From: Adineta steineri
Taxonomy: Eukaryota > Rotifera > Eurotatoria > Adinetida > Adinetidae
Direction of reading: 5' to 3'
Assembly: GCA_905250115.1 (NCBI GenBank)
Contig: CAJNOI010000069.1
Location: 124,001 to 188,000 of the forward strand
Length of the DNA stretch: 64,000 nucleotides
Below the pieces are notes generated by a model. That model was not told where the DNA came from. It ran no database searches and worked only from the letters and a program-made list of their open reading frames with translations. Shown here piece after piece: positions 12,861 through 24,384 of the stretch (position 1 is its first letter; every line of letters begins with the position of its first letter). The position numbers and the translations under genes were made by a program.

Positions 12861-14314
12861 TCAAGTTGTACAATAACGTGCATTACAAACATACAGAGGT
12901 GGTAGAAAAAAAACATAATAATTAGTAGAAGCAGGACAAAGGATTACGGATATATCAACAGCAAATCCACATGTACCGCTGTAAGTTTCGAAGCATGCTG
13001 TTCCAGTTACAATGGTATTCGTTGTTGTTGGTAATGAATTATTATACCAACCAGATAAATACCCACCACAATGATTCAAACCTGGTGAGGATGTAGGGAG
13101 TGCTGTACCACCAGAACCAACAAATCGAATCCAAGCACCACCATTACTTGAATTAAATATATAACTATTGTCACAAGAACTAGTTAATCCAGTAGTTGAA
13201 ATACTTCGTGTTGGATCATTGATTTGTGTATAACTTGAACATGATGATCCAGTTTGACTACCAATAATTACACTACTCGTTACTGATACTGTTGATGGCG
13301 TAGAAACTGAAAGAAGAAAAAGAAACTAGATGGTATTCGAGTTGTACTCGACTACGAAATGCGATGCGAATAGCAGGATTTCGAAATAACAATTTTAAGA
13401 TTCTCACAATATTATCTAGATGACTCATTATCTACTATCAGCTGCACTGTCAGCTGTAAAACAGTTGTTAGAGAAAAATGGCGCCTAACTTTTGCTTTTG
13501 TTTTTCGTTTTAATTATCTCAAATTTTGAGAAAGTCGAAATCGTGTTTTTGTGACGCTTCTTGTACAGGAACCAGACATCCTGTTGAAAGTCGGAAAACG
13601 AATGATATAAGTTCAATCTCGATATTTTGTTCTTGCGTTAAAACGAGTATTTTCTGATGTTCCATTGCTGAGATAATCGTGACATAAAATGACCACTTTG
13701 ATGCGTACGTCGAGAAAGTAAGGAGAATAAAAAGAAAACTCGCCGACAACTACATAAATGCTTCTGCTATTCGCATCGCATTAAAAAAATCTAATTCAAT
13801 CAAGAAAACAATGACATACGTGAATTCTGATTATTATTATTCGCAGTTCCAGATGAATTTTGCGAATTAATAACAGCAAATGCAATGCCTATGATAACAC
13901 CAGTAATAATAAAAAGTATAATAATGATAATAAATGTAGTAATTGCTGAACGAACACTACAAATTCTTTTATCGTGATATGATTGGAAACTATAATATAT
14001 TTTAATTTGAAAAAGAAATTTATTAAATATTCATTCGTACTCATTTTCAAGATCCTTTCTTGATTTTACAACTGGTTTTATTGGCGGTAACGGCGCAAAA
14101 GCTTGAGCTTTAATAAGAAAGTCATTGGATCGAACTGTTCCTGAAAGATTAGATTCATCATATTTTGGTGGTTGTTGATGTTGTTGTATAGGTGCAATCT
14201 AATTGAAAAATGATATGTTTCATATACAAATATAAGAGAAATTTTTACTTTTCCAGATAATTTTCTTGGCAAAGAGATCTTATTTGTTAGAGCTTGAATA
14301 GGATACGACTTCAT
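12861..14314 (-). CDS. single-pass membrane protein with uromodulin-like D8C domain
   Basis: Four exons (14314-14249, 14198-14041, 13989-13820, 13306-12861) join in frame to 279 residues. The N-terminus is cytosolic-like and Pro rich (QQHQPPKYDES). One hydrophobic segment follows (AITTFIIIIILFIITGVII, residues about 85-110) without a signal peptide, so type II topology is likely. After a Ser/Asn-rich linker comes a D8C domain as in uromodulin, GP2 and OIT3: CSSYTQINDPTRS, GGAWIRFVGSGGTALP, NHCGGYLSGWYNNSLPT, CFETYSGTCGF and a final CNARYCTT, with paired cysteines. D8C proteins are extracellular, often glycan or particle binding; the role here is unknown. The third intron (513 nt) is ten times the local norm because a MITE lies inside it. 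Confidence 0.82.
13358..13782. mobile_element. 425-bp MITE-like element with perfect 19-bp terminal inverted repeats
   Basis: AATGCGATGCGAATAGCAG at 13358-13376 is repeated exactly in reverse complement at 13764-13782. The interior has no coding frame. It sits wholly inside the third intron of the D8C gene, and subtracting it leaves an intron close to the usual size. A decayed, shorter relative with the same interior (GATTTCGAAATAAC, CAGCTGTAA.ACAGTTGTTAGAGAAAA, CTAACTTTTGCTTTTG) lies at about 55770-56046. No clear target-site duplication is seen, so the superfamily is not assigned. Confidence 0.8.
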
Positions 14315-17300
14315 TGTATTATATTTTATTTTTTATGAAATCATTCGATGTAATTCTCAACAATATATACTCATAAAAGTTCTCAACACAACAACAACAA
14401 AATAAATAAAAATTCTATTATTCAAATTTGTCTTTAATATATTCATTGATTTAAGATTTTGTATTTTATACAAATAATCATCATACCATACGATAATGAT
14501 TTTTTTTTTCAATACAAAAAAAATACACGTAATAAAAAATCTCATTAAAAAAAACACCATACATATGGTAGGTCATCGTATTGAAAATAAATGTACTAGA
14601 AATCATTCTACTTCGTTCTTAATAATTTATTAAATATGAACTGAAAAAGGATGGTCATCATAACTTATCATTGTTAATAATTATAAGATAATCATATTAA
14701 TAATAGAGTAAATTTGAGAATTCATCCACAAATAGTAGAAATTGATGGTTATATATATATTTTTTTATTGAAAAATATCGAGAAGTTCATAAATCATTTG
14801 TTTTCTACATTATAATTGATATAGTTACTTATTTCATGAATTATCATTTTCTCTTCTTGTCTATCTATGTCGATAGTATATATTCCCTTGACGAAGATTC
14901 TTCACACTAACGCGTATGTTCAATGAACGAAACGAGTAGAAATTGGGTTAAAGCTTGCTCTTTTCTTATTCTTCCATCTGTTCTTACATGTGTCTACTCA
15001 TTAACAATTCATATTAGACTTGAAATACTGATGGGTTAACATTCCTTTTTTTATTATTTTGATTCTATATCTCAAGAGAATCTTTTTTTTTCTTCATCTT
15101 CTGTATTTTTAAATAACACTCAAGAAGAAAAAAAAAGAGAAAATATTTAACAATTACATTTTTATGTATAATATAGCAATTAATCTATATTCGATCATTT
15201 ATTTATGATGGACAGGACCAATGTCATTGACATGCAACAGATAATTCATTATTTCAATAACAAACAAAAAAGAACGACTAGCTTTAATTCGATAACATTT
15301 TGTCTTTTATGATGCTTGCTTTTTGCTTGATGAACAGTTGTTCGACATATTAAGTTACTTGATATACATGCTCATGTAGTAATAAAGAAACAAGATTCTC
15401 AAACAACAATCTTGTCTCATTCTTAGAAACGTGTTCAAGCAGAAATCTATTTCTTTTCTTCTGACAATGTCCTCTAGGCTCACTCTCACACATCGTATAC
15501 ACCAATAGAAACCTTATCTGTATACATGCACACGCGAGCAAACGAACGATGATGATGGCGTGTCCATCGTGCGGCTAATTGAAAAATTAATGAAGCAAAT
15601 ATTTTCAAGCAACTACTACTTCTACTACTACCACCATCTCCTATTCACAATCATAAATGAATGAGATAGATGAGACATCAACAATACCAACTTCAATCAT
15701 CGTTCGAGTGGATTTTCAACAACAACAAAAAAAGAAAAGAGTTCTCTATGATAATATAAAGAGAACAAAAAACCATATCTTTGATGTCTGTTATCAACTT
15801 ACTATGTTATTTAATTAAAAAAAAAAGAAGAGGAAGTGATATTTTTAAGTCGATTATATTTAATCGATATATATATAAATGACGTTTTGTATATTTAAGA
15901 AAAAGTACAATAAATGTTTTTTTTGTTGTATAGTACGTAAATATTCTATTTTTGAATTTCGCTTTATTCATTCTATTTGATCAAATTTGTCGAACTAGTT
16001 GCTATTGCTCTTAGTCAATATTTAATCACTATGTCTAACGTGTTAGTCTTTTTTTTGTGTATGTGTGTGTCAATATCATAGTGTAATGGTGACCAACAGT
16101 TTGTTTTGTCACAAATCCTCTAATCTCACAAGCAACTCATACTGATCAAGTGAACAATATATATATATATGTAGAACAAACATAATCATTCGAATCGAAT
16201 TTCTTGAATATATCCATCTGTTCATTGTTTTTTAACAGATGCCAACTTACATAATTCGTTTTTTTTGAAAGAAAACTAAAATATAATTAGCAAATGTTTG
16301 ATAACATAAAGATATTTTTTTGTATAGCTCGAGGCATTCGTTTGATGATGATGATGATGATGATAAGTGTTGAATTATAATGATTCTCACTTTAACATAA
16401 TAAACAAACAACTACGAATGACTATCGATTATAGATAAATCAAAGAAAATGTGTTTGACTGTTCGAAGAATCACAATTATTCTCTCACTTGATGTAACTA
16501 TATAGCACCGACTAATATCTTTCTATCTTTTCTTTGTTCTCAATATAAATGTTCGAAACATATGTGTGTATATATGGTCACTCCCATTTTCATTAACATA
16601 GAGAAAAATATATACAATATATTTGATGATTTGACTTTTCTTATCAACGAAACATAATGGTACCTGTCATAGACATAGCAATAGCAAGTAATAATTAAAC
16701 ACTCAAAAGTGTGATGAGTCAAACACATCTTTTTTCTTATGTTTATTTATGTCCGTGACGTCTGGCATTCTGTTAATGAAAGAAAAACTTTTTTTTTTGT
16801 TTCTAATAAACAATTCTACTACAAACCAGATTCATCATTGTCTTTTCTGAGGTCAACATACAAATTAGTGATGATAATTAAAAATGTATATATGACAACG
16901 AGTGTCAAAAGAAGAAGATACGCATACACATACACACACACATATATATATATGTGTGTGTATGTGTGTGAGATACGTTTTGCGAATTCAACCGTAACAG
17001 GACTCGAGGGGACAAAAAAAACACACACATCGAAAGAAATACGAACTCATATGTATTGTGTTCATTCAATGGAATTCCTCATACTTTTCTTTTTTTTTCT
17101 TCTTCTTTTTCTGTCTATATGGTAACAAGAAAAGAACTATTTTACTCTATTATTTGGTTGGTTGGTTTCTTTTTCATATCATCATTCTATGTATACTTGA
17201 TCGTTCTATACTTGCAGTTTTTTTTCTTTCTCTCTCTCTTCTTCTCCCGACCCGGTTCGTCGACAAACGACCGAGAAAAGAATGATGACATCCAATAGAA

Positions 17301-18291
17301 GAAAAGAAGCAACATATTTCTTTCTTTCTTATAAGTAAGAGTGTTTTTTTTCTTGTTCTTCATCAAAGAGTAATATACAGCACCTTCTCTTCTCTCTCTC
17401 TCTTCTTCTTCTTCTTCTACCTGATCTTGTTTGCAGATCTTCATCTTACTACATAATCAAAACAACATTTGATGAATTAATGTAAGTATTTATGTATATT
17501 GCATATGCTAAAAATGAAAAAGCAACTATTCTTCTATTTGATTTACCATCATATATCATATTATCAAAAGAAAATTTTCTTTTACTTATTTTCAAATAGA
17601 TAGTCCAAGAAAAATAAATATTGATTTTTTTTTCTAGTGATTCTTCATTTCGTTTTATTTTTTACTGTATTGTATATATATCATTGTCAAATAAGAAACC
17701 ATTTGAATTGATAATTGCAAATTCAAGTAGCTTGTTAATAAACGAATAATTGGCTTCATAATATACTATATTGCACCAGATTTATCCTACCTATATATAT
17801 ATGTGTATGAATCAAACGAGTTGTCAGTTTAGAAACAAACAGATATTTTTTTACGCATTTTATAGTATAGTATTCGAATCACACGTCTTCATCTTCTTCT
17901 TCTCTTTTCCTTTCTCTCTCTAGCATGAAATGTGTCAAGCAAATACTCTGTCTGTTCTGTTTTGCTTCTCCATGCATCATCAAACCATGAAATAAGCATA
18001 TCGATTCATATTCGTTTCATCATTTGAAGGGGATACGTTTATGATAGAATGATCTGAGTCATAGTAAATTTTAAGCAGACTGATATTCTCTATTGAACTT
18101 CTTCTTTTTTTTCTTCTTCTTTATTTAATATTCTTTTTAGAAAATTCAATGTGAAAGAATTAATTTTTTGTATATACTTAAGCTATCTTTTACCTCATGC
18201 TAAGCTTTTTTTCATTTATTTGAAGATTAGTAAACGTATTTAATCTTCTATTAGTACTTTACTGACTTTAAAAGAAAAGTTATTAATTTAG
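14315..18291. other. 4-kb non-coding region upstream of the LIM-homeobox gene
   Basis: By far the longest gene-free stretch of the left block. It contains pyrimidine-rich runs, (ATG)n near 16346, TA and CA repeats, and no convincing coding exon. AATTTAG at 18285-18291 is an acceptor directly abutting the start codon at 18292, so a 5' UTR intron or trans-splicing is likely. In a compact genome such space before a developmental regulator probably holds its control elements (inference). Confidence 0.5.
16925..16972. repeat. palindromic CA/TA/TG microsatellite
   Basis: ACACATACACACACACATAT is followed by TATATA and a mirror-complement TGTGTGTGTATGTGTGTGAG, so the tract can fold on itself. Simple-sequence DNA with no further meaning evident. 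Confidence 0.7.
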
Positions 18292-19722
18292 ATGACGTTT
18301 TCTGTCTGTGCTGGTTGTAATGAATCTATACAAGATCAATGGATATATGAAGTATTAGATCGTCTTTGGCATGGTCATTGTATACGATGTGTTGATTGTG
18401 ATCAATTATTAACAGAAAAATGTTATACACGTGATGGAAAACTTTATTGTCACAGAGATTTTTATAGGTAAGAAGAAAAAAAAAATATATAATTACATAA
18501 AATAGTTCGGTGTTTTTTAGACGTTATTGGTGTCGTCGTTGTTCAGGTTGTTTACAAGAAATTAGTCAAGGTGAATATTATTTAAGTGCATGGGACCAAT
18601 TGTATCATTGGGATTGTTATAAATGTTGTTTATGTTTACGTAAAGTGAATACAGGCGAAGAAATTCATTTAACACATGATAATCGTTTTATATGTAAAGA
18701 AGATTTTACTGCTCGAATGAAATGTCAAGATGAATTTGAAAATGATAGTAAAATAAAAAGTGAACATGATTATGATAAAGAAAATTCTTCATTTAAATCA
18801 CAACAAATTCAACCACCAACATCTACACCAAATTCAAATATAAGTTCATCGGATTGTTTAAAAGAAGAAGATGGTGATACACATATGTCGGATTGTTCAA
18901 TAGATTGTAAAGATGATGATCAAATATGTTTAACAAATACAAATAATAATAATAATTCTTCAAGTACTTGTTCATCATCATCATATCATCAAAAAAAATC
19001 TAATCTTGATAATACAGATAATGGAAATTCTAATGGACCTAAAAAACGTGGTCCAAGAACGACAATTAAAACAAAACAACTTGAACAATTAAAATCAGCA
19101 TTTGCAGCAACACCGAAACCAACACGACATATACGAGAAGAATTAGCACGTGAAACAGGATTAGCTATGCGTGTTATACAAGTATGGTTTCAAAATCGTC
19201 GATCGAAAGAACGACGTATTAAACAATCAATTACATGTGGTGGATCACGTCGACATTATTATCGACGTGTTACATCAGGTAGACCATTTGATGATGAAAT
19301 AATTCCACATCCTGGTTTAAATTATATACCAGGTAGGAAATTTCTTTTGTTGTAAAATTTCGATTAAAAACTTCTTTTTTTTTTTTTTGCTTTTACTCAG
19401 AAGGATTTCAAGGAGATTTTATGTATCAACGACCACCAACAACTACACAGAATTATACGGATTTTATGATGCAACAAGAATTACAAAGACTTAATTATGG
19501 ATCAACTGGTGGTATGAATTTTTAAATTAAAATATTCTTTTTGTATTTTTTGAAATAAATTTAGATTTATCCTATTCTATGCATCATGAATCAGTGACAG
19601 TACCGGATTCTTCGGGTGGTGATTCAGATGATTTACAACAACGTTTTAGTGCAACACCACCTCTACCTCCACAAGTAGTTACAACTGGAGGAAGTGCCTT
19701 TAACGATCATTCATGGAATTAA
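18292..19722 (+). CDS. LHX1: LIM-homeobox transcription factor of the LHX1/LHX5 class
   Basis: Four exons (18292-18467, 18521-19332, 19401-19511, 19565-19722) give 418 residues, near the 406 of human LHX1. Two LIM domains: CAGCNESIQDQWIYEVLDRL ending CHRDFYRR, then CSGCLQEISQGEYYL ending ICKEDF. A Ser/Asn-rich linker leads to a homeodomain, KKRGPRTTIKTKQLEQLKSA onward, including FAATPKPTRHIREELARETG and VIQVWFQNRRSKERRIKQ, almost identical to vertebrate LHX1/5. After it the conserved GGSRRHYYRR block is present and the chain ends in SWN. LHX1/5 proteins pattern nervous system and mesoderm in animals and bind LDB cofactors through the LIM domains. Intact; LHX1 and LHX5 are one gene in most invertebrates. 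Confidence 0.95.
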
Positions 19723-20831
19723 TATTTTTTTTTTCGTTTGTTTTCTCTTTTTCTTTTTTTTTTTTTTGTATAACAGTCGTTGCTTTTCATTATTTTGCCT
19801 TTTTTTTTGTCAGTCTATATTCAGCTTTTATCGTTGTTTTCTTGATTTTTTTTTGAAAAAAAAATCTATGATGATTTCTTGACGTGATGTGACGATCTCA
19901 TGCTGAGTGACGACGGAATTTCACACAGCTGAATAAATGTACATGAGCGGAAATGTCAACTTGAATGTGTGCGCGCGCCTTTCTCTTGTCTTTGTTTCCT
20001 GTCAATTGGCAGTTCCTATCTTTTCTATTTTTTTTTCTTGTCTTTGTATTAAACAAAACAGAAATTCTAATCATCTACCCAGTTATTTCCACTATCATCA
20101 CTTTCGAATGAAGAAAAAAAAAAGAAAAGAAACGAGACATATTCGATAGATTCATCTATATTGAATTCTTATAATAACCTAATGATACCATAGAGAACAG
20201 CAATGATCGATGAAGAAATCTCAATTCACTTGGACAAATAAATACATACATACATATATATATATGCGGCATGGAAACCTTGCCTTCATCATCATCATCA
20301 ATATAAAATGAGAGAAAGTTTGATTAAGAAACCATAAGTATATATACTTTGATAGAGATGATATATATATACGATGAGTGGCTACTGACTGTGACAGTAA
20401 ATAACAATTGCTATTGCAAAAGGTGTTGTTTCATTCATTTTTTTACTTTTGAATCAGATGAAAAAGAAAACGAATTATTGATTTGAGTATATACTTAACA
20501 AATGTGTGATCAAGAAGGTGTTATGTATTTTTTTTCGCGAAGACAGAATGGAAATGAATGTATATTGAAACGGAAGGAAATTCTTGAGTATGGTTCAATT
20601 CAAAAATATGTTTTTTTCCAGGTGTTAATAATCGTCTAGGAGTTCTATTTAAGTATTTACGTCATTGTTGATTATGAAGAAATTATTTTCATATAAATCT
20701 CATTTTATATCATTTATCTGCAGTCTATCGAAAAATATAAAAGAAGTAGTGAATAATTTTTATTACAACATGGCTTATTTAATAAAAAATAATTAGTTCA
20801 GAAAATTCTGATATATTAATATTTCTATTAT
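19723..20831. other. intergenic, T-rich 3' flank and spacer
   Basis: Starts with long T runs after the homeobox stop; includes (ATC)n near 20288 and TA repeats. No gene seen. It ends where similarity to the N6AMT1 upstream region begins. Confidence 0.5.
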
Positions 20832-21026
20832 GTACATTTTCGATGGCAAAAAATAAAATAAAATCTTTTATTACAGATGGCGCTGAATTGTGTTGACATC
20901 TTTACGAAATACGGTTCAGATTTAGCAACAACATTTATTGCTAAACATTTATGTTTATCATCACGTCTTTTTTCTGTTATTGATATGAATCCATATGCAT
21001 GTTATTCGACTAAAAGGACAGTGTTT
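20832..21026 (+). pseudogene. N6AMT1 fragment, copy 1 (internally deleted, 3' truncated)
   Basis: TTTTATTACAGATGGCGCTG and surroundings match the sequence 5' of the intact N6AMT1 at 56443, then jump directly to TTCAGATTTAGCAACAACAT, the motif I coding region; about 480 bp in between are missing. Coding similarity ends at the ACTAAAAGGACAGT stretch, equivalent to residues around 90 of 216. Encoded remnant: LATTFIAKH...VIDMNPYACYST. It cannot make a methyltransferase. Confidence 0.8.
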
Positions 21027-21112
21027 AAGTTCTTATATCGATCACACATCCACCGTCAACTGAATAGTTGAATTCAAGTTTCGAGTTTGACATTACTGAT
21101 TTTTTTAGTTTT
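21027..21112 (+). repeat. junction sequence shared with the 3' end of N6AMT1 copy 2
   Basis: From the truncation point onward this stretch (TTTAAGTTCTTATATCGATC, CATCCACCGTCAACTGAATAG, TTGAATTCAAGTTTCGAG, TTTGACATTACTG) matches 27061-27161 downstream of copy 2, but not the intact gene. The two truncated copies therefore descend from one already truncated copy. Confidence 0.7.
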
Positions 21113-22292
21113 CAGTGAGTAGGAAACACGAAATAATTATCTGCTGCCAAAGTTCAACTAGTAAATGCCGAAAGTCCAACAGATATCTAAAGTTGTGAAG
21201 TTTCGAGGTATGATGTTTTTGGGAAAACATAGAATAGGATGGAAGAGGTAAAAAACAGTTAATAGTAGAATAAAATATTAAAACTGAATGTTTGCAAGGC
21301 GTTAAACGACGAGAAAATATGTTTTTTCTATCACGAGAGTCAATAACTATGTTACAGGTATTTTTTTGTTTTTTATAATCTTTTCTTCAAAGGGAAAGAG
21401 ATTTAGAAGCGAGACTACGGTATTAGATAATACTTAAATAACCTTATATAGGCATGTCACTAGCACCTTAATGCGATTTGTTGTCGAAATAAAATAAACA
21501 ATTTGATATATCTATAGGAAGGATCTATAACTTTGACATACCAGTATTATCATCAATAGTTATAAAAGTGAAAGACTAAATAGCGCATCTAGTCCTTCTA
21601 TTCCTCTAGTCTCCCTAGACCTCTTAGCCTCCCGAATGCCCCTACTCATACTGTCATTTTAGCACTATCAATTCTTCAATGCTCTGTATATTGTTATCAT
21701 AACAGTAAAAGCAGAGACGTTATGTGTACACATGTAAGGTATTGTAACTGAACAGATTATAAAATCAGTAATTAGAAGAAAAGGATGAACGGACAAAAAG
21801 GAATCAGAAAGAATAGAAATAGAAGTGCGGTATTTTCAGTATTTTTCATGTCAACCGTTAGGACCTATTAGATAAGCGTTAAACAAGTTATTTGTATGTT
21901 TTGCATGGCATCATTTCCCTAGGCCCCCTGATTTCACCAGTTTTTCAAGAGAAACAGATCGATTTTTTTCTACAATTCACTTTGAAATAAAAAAAACCAT
22001 AGACTCAACTCAAGGAAAGTCTGCTACTCAGTCTCTACTTTTCAACGAAAAGACCCTGATTTCTGAAATTTGGATTTGGCAATCCTGTTACCCACCCGCA
22101 CCCTATATATTGAAATTTAATTTTTTAATTTTTCAAAGGTAATTTTTTTCTTTAATTGATACATATATATACTTGAAAGAGTCTGAAATATTTTCTAATC
22201 ATTATTAAATCTCTTTTTGTTTCATCTTTAATCATTATATGTTTACTAATAATAATCTTTTTTTTCATTTTTTACTTTTTATTAATTATTAA
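21113..22292. other. gene-free accessory DNA
   Basis: No coding frame of note and no clear repeat. Slightly less AT-rich than its surroundings around 21590-21650 and 21900-22090, which may be decayed transposon sequence. Confidence 0.35.
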
Positions 22293-22960
22293 TCATTTAA
22301 TAATTATTTTTTCTTCTTCAACATGAATTTTATGAAAAAGAATTGAATCACATATAATTGTTCTTTTGTCGACAATACATTCAAATTCAAGAACTGATTG
22401 AATGACATTATCATCAATTTCACAGTCAAATGATATTTGATTATTTTTAAAATGAGTTGTATTAAGTGTATACACTAATAAATGTTGCTAAAATAAAAAA
22501 TATAAAATGATTCATACAGAATTTATTAAAAATATAAATTAATTTCTTATTACAATACATGTTAGAATAGATCATTCTGAATCATCTAAATTTATTTGTT
22601 TTGCCATTTTTCTTTCTCAAATTAAATTCATATTTGCTTATTAATAATTTTCTGGAATACTAATATCTCTCTAATAATTATTCAAACAAAATTCTTATAC
22701 ATTTTCTTTTTTAACTAATAATAATAACAATAGTAATAATAAACTTTTATCATAATCTTTTAGTTCTTCATCTTTAACTAAATCATCAAGTGTAACGATT
22801 AATTTTGTATAATTATAAACAGATATTTCAATTGTAACAAGATCAGATTTTCGTTGTTTTAGTTTATGTTCAAAATTAATAATAAGATCCTCTTCATTAA
22901 TTTCAACAGCATCAAAACATCTAGATGCATCTCTTTCTACTATTCTTTCTTATAACTCTA
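22293..22960 (-). pseudogene. decayed gene fragment(s), family uncertain
   Basis: Two separated minus-strand pieces look once coding: 22960-22710 (CFDAVEINEEDLIINFEHKL, TIEISVYNYTKLIVTLDDLV) and 22490-22296 (VYTLNTTHFKNNQISFDCEI, SVLEFECIVDKRTIICDSIL). Stops and frame changes separate them. The alternating beta-rich character resembles VPS13-type lipid-transfer proteins, whose remnants also occur near 50-51 kb, but the match is weak and the family is a guess. Confidence 0.35.
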
Positions 22961-23102
22961 GTTAATAAGATATATTAAATAAAAAGTTTTTAATTAATCG
23001 AGATATGCCCGATACCTTTTTTTACTTTTTAGTTATTTTTTTCTTCATGGAAAAGAATCCGTTATAACAACATGATGAAGAAAAAGTAGAAACGAACGCA
23101 GT

Positions 23103-23282
23103 TTATGGTGCTTCTGTAGTAGTAGTTGTTGTTGTTGGCGGTGGTGGTGCATTACCAAGATTTGTTAATATTTGAATTAACAATTGTCGATCATTTTCAC
23201 TGATTTCTGTTGGATTTTGAAGTAAAACATTAACCGCTTGAGCCGTTGTAATATGTTGTTGTTGACCAACACGTAATGGACG
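23103..23282 (-). CDS. possible terminal exon of a small unidentified gene
   Basis: On the minus strand TTTACTCTTTTAG at about 23283 is a good acceptor, followed by 59 open codons and a stop: RPLRVGQQQHITTAQAVNVL, LLQNPTEISENDRQLLIQIL, then TNLGNA, polyproline, polythreonine and EAP. The coding character is clear, but the upstream exon is uncertain: a piece ending CKPQNKSK before a GTTTTA donor near 23359 is one option. No family recognised; it could be a remnant. Confidence 0.35.
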   Translation of the reverse strand, partial: RPLRVGQQQHITTAQAVNVLLQNPTEISENDRQLLIQILTNLGNAPPPPTTTTTTTEAP

Positions 23283-24384
23283 CTAAAAGAGTAAAAAAAA
23301 TTAAAAATAATTATATGAAGAGAAGAAAAAAGGATTTTAAAATTAAAAGGAGCCTAAAACCTTTGATTTATTTTGTGGTTTGCACATGGCTATTTGAAGA
23401 ATGACGCGACTAACTCTTGTATTTTTGTTTCAGCTAATGGGGAGCAGAGGGAAAACAAAGGTCATGGGAAGAAAAACGACAGACGAATGTTTTGTTCATC
23501 GGGCAAATATAAGAAGCAAAACGACTATCCAATGTGAAGGAAACTCAGCCAACGAAAAAAAGCTTTTTTTTCCTTCTCTATTCTGTTGGCAGTAAATATA
23601 TTCTCTATCTTGAATTGGGAAGGAGAAGAGAGATCTATGTCTATATTACGTTACGTACTTTCTCAGAAGACAATGAATAGTCGTGTTTTGCTTTATGTGT
23701 TTTCTGGTGTTGCAGACATTATAATTATTTATTCTTTCACAATCTAAAAAAAGAAAAGAAAAAAACAATAAATATTTGTGTTAATTACGATGAATTCAAA
23801 TTAAACAAGTAACGCTCGTCCGAGGATTCGCTTAGCGCTTTCTCGTAGAAATGCATTTTCTTCGCATTTACTAGAAAAACAAATGAAAATTGATTTTCGA
23901 TGCTTTTTGACCTTTCACTCCTCTTCATCTTCCCCCTCCCATGGTCACCCAACAGACTGGTCGAGACAAGCTGCATATAAGTTCACTTTTTTCATGATTG
24001 ATGGTATCGATGCGAAACGTTCGAATTTGTACGCAGTGTGTTGAAAATCAAAAAAGTGAAAAAAGTGAATTTATATGTACCTTATTTCGACCCAACAGAC
24101 CTCAGATTTGAACTCCCTGCATCGAAGAAGCTCTAGAAATGTCTTTTTGAAAAAATTGATTTTCGATGGTTTTTTTGAGCGTGCGGACAAACAAGCAAGC
24201 AAGGAATCAGACAATTTATGTTTACTGGACTCTTCTCTACGAGAAAGAGAATATATTGAATTTAACTTTCATTTAAATGAACAGCACAAAATAACAATTA
24301 GATAATAAAATAAACTGACAACGGATTATTTCCAAATCCATAATTTATTAACCAACTCAAGGTAGTCACGACAAAAGAGAAAAA
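23283..24384. other. non-coding DNA with a short inverted repeat and a direct repeat
   Basis: CATATAAGTTCACTTTTTT at about 23974 is mirrored by AAAAAAGTGAATTTATATG at about 24057, with a 65-base loop. A separate direct pair, GAAAATTGATTTTCGATG (about 23886 and 24151), brackets the hairpin, as does a CCCAACAGAC pair (about 23948 and 24091). No gene. This may be part of a degenerate mobile element or the 5' flank of the LINE downstream. Confidence 0.45.

Noticed and set aside
13519..13749. Minus-strand frame inside the MITE, considered as a transposase remnant
   Set aside because: 76 codons without a DDE or other transposase motif, and not kept open in the second copy of the element.
16739..17444. 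Overlapping frames on both strands near the CT-rich region upstream of LHX1/5
   Set aside because: They coincide with simple repeats and pyrimidine tracts, overlap each other, and show no family resemblance.
19937..20149. 70-codon + strand frame after the homeobox gene
   Set aside because: Low-complexity T-rich sequence with no conserved motif; consistent with 3' untranslated DNA.
23401..24305. Frames upstream of the LINE, considered as an ORF1 protein
   Set aside because: No CCHC zinc knuckle or coiled coil, and the frames run through the local inverted and direct repeats.
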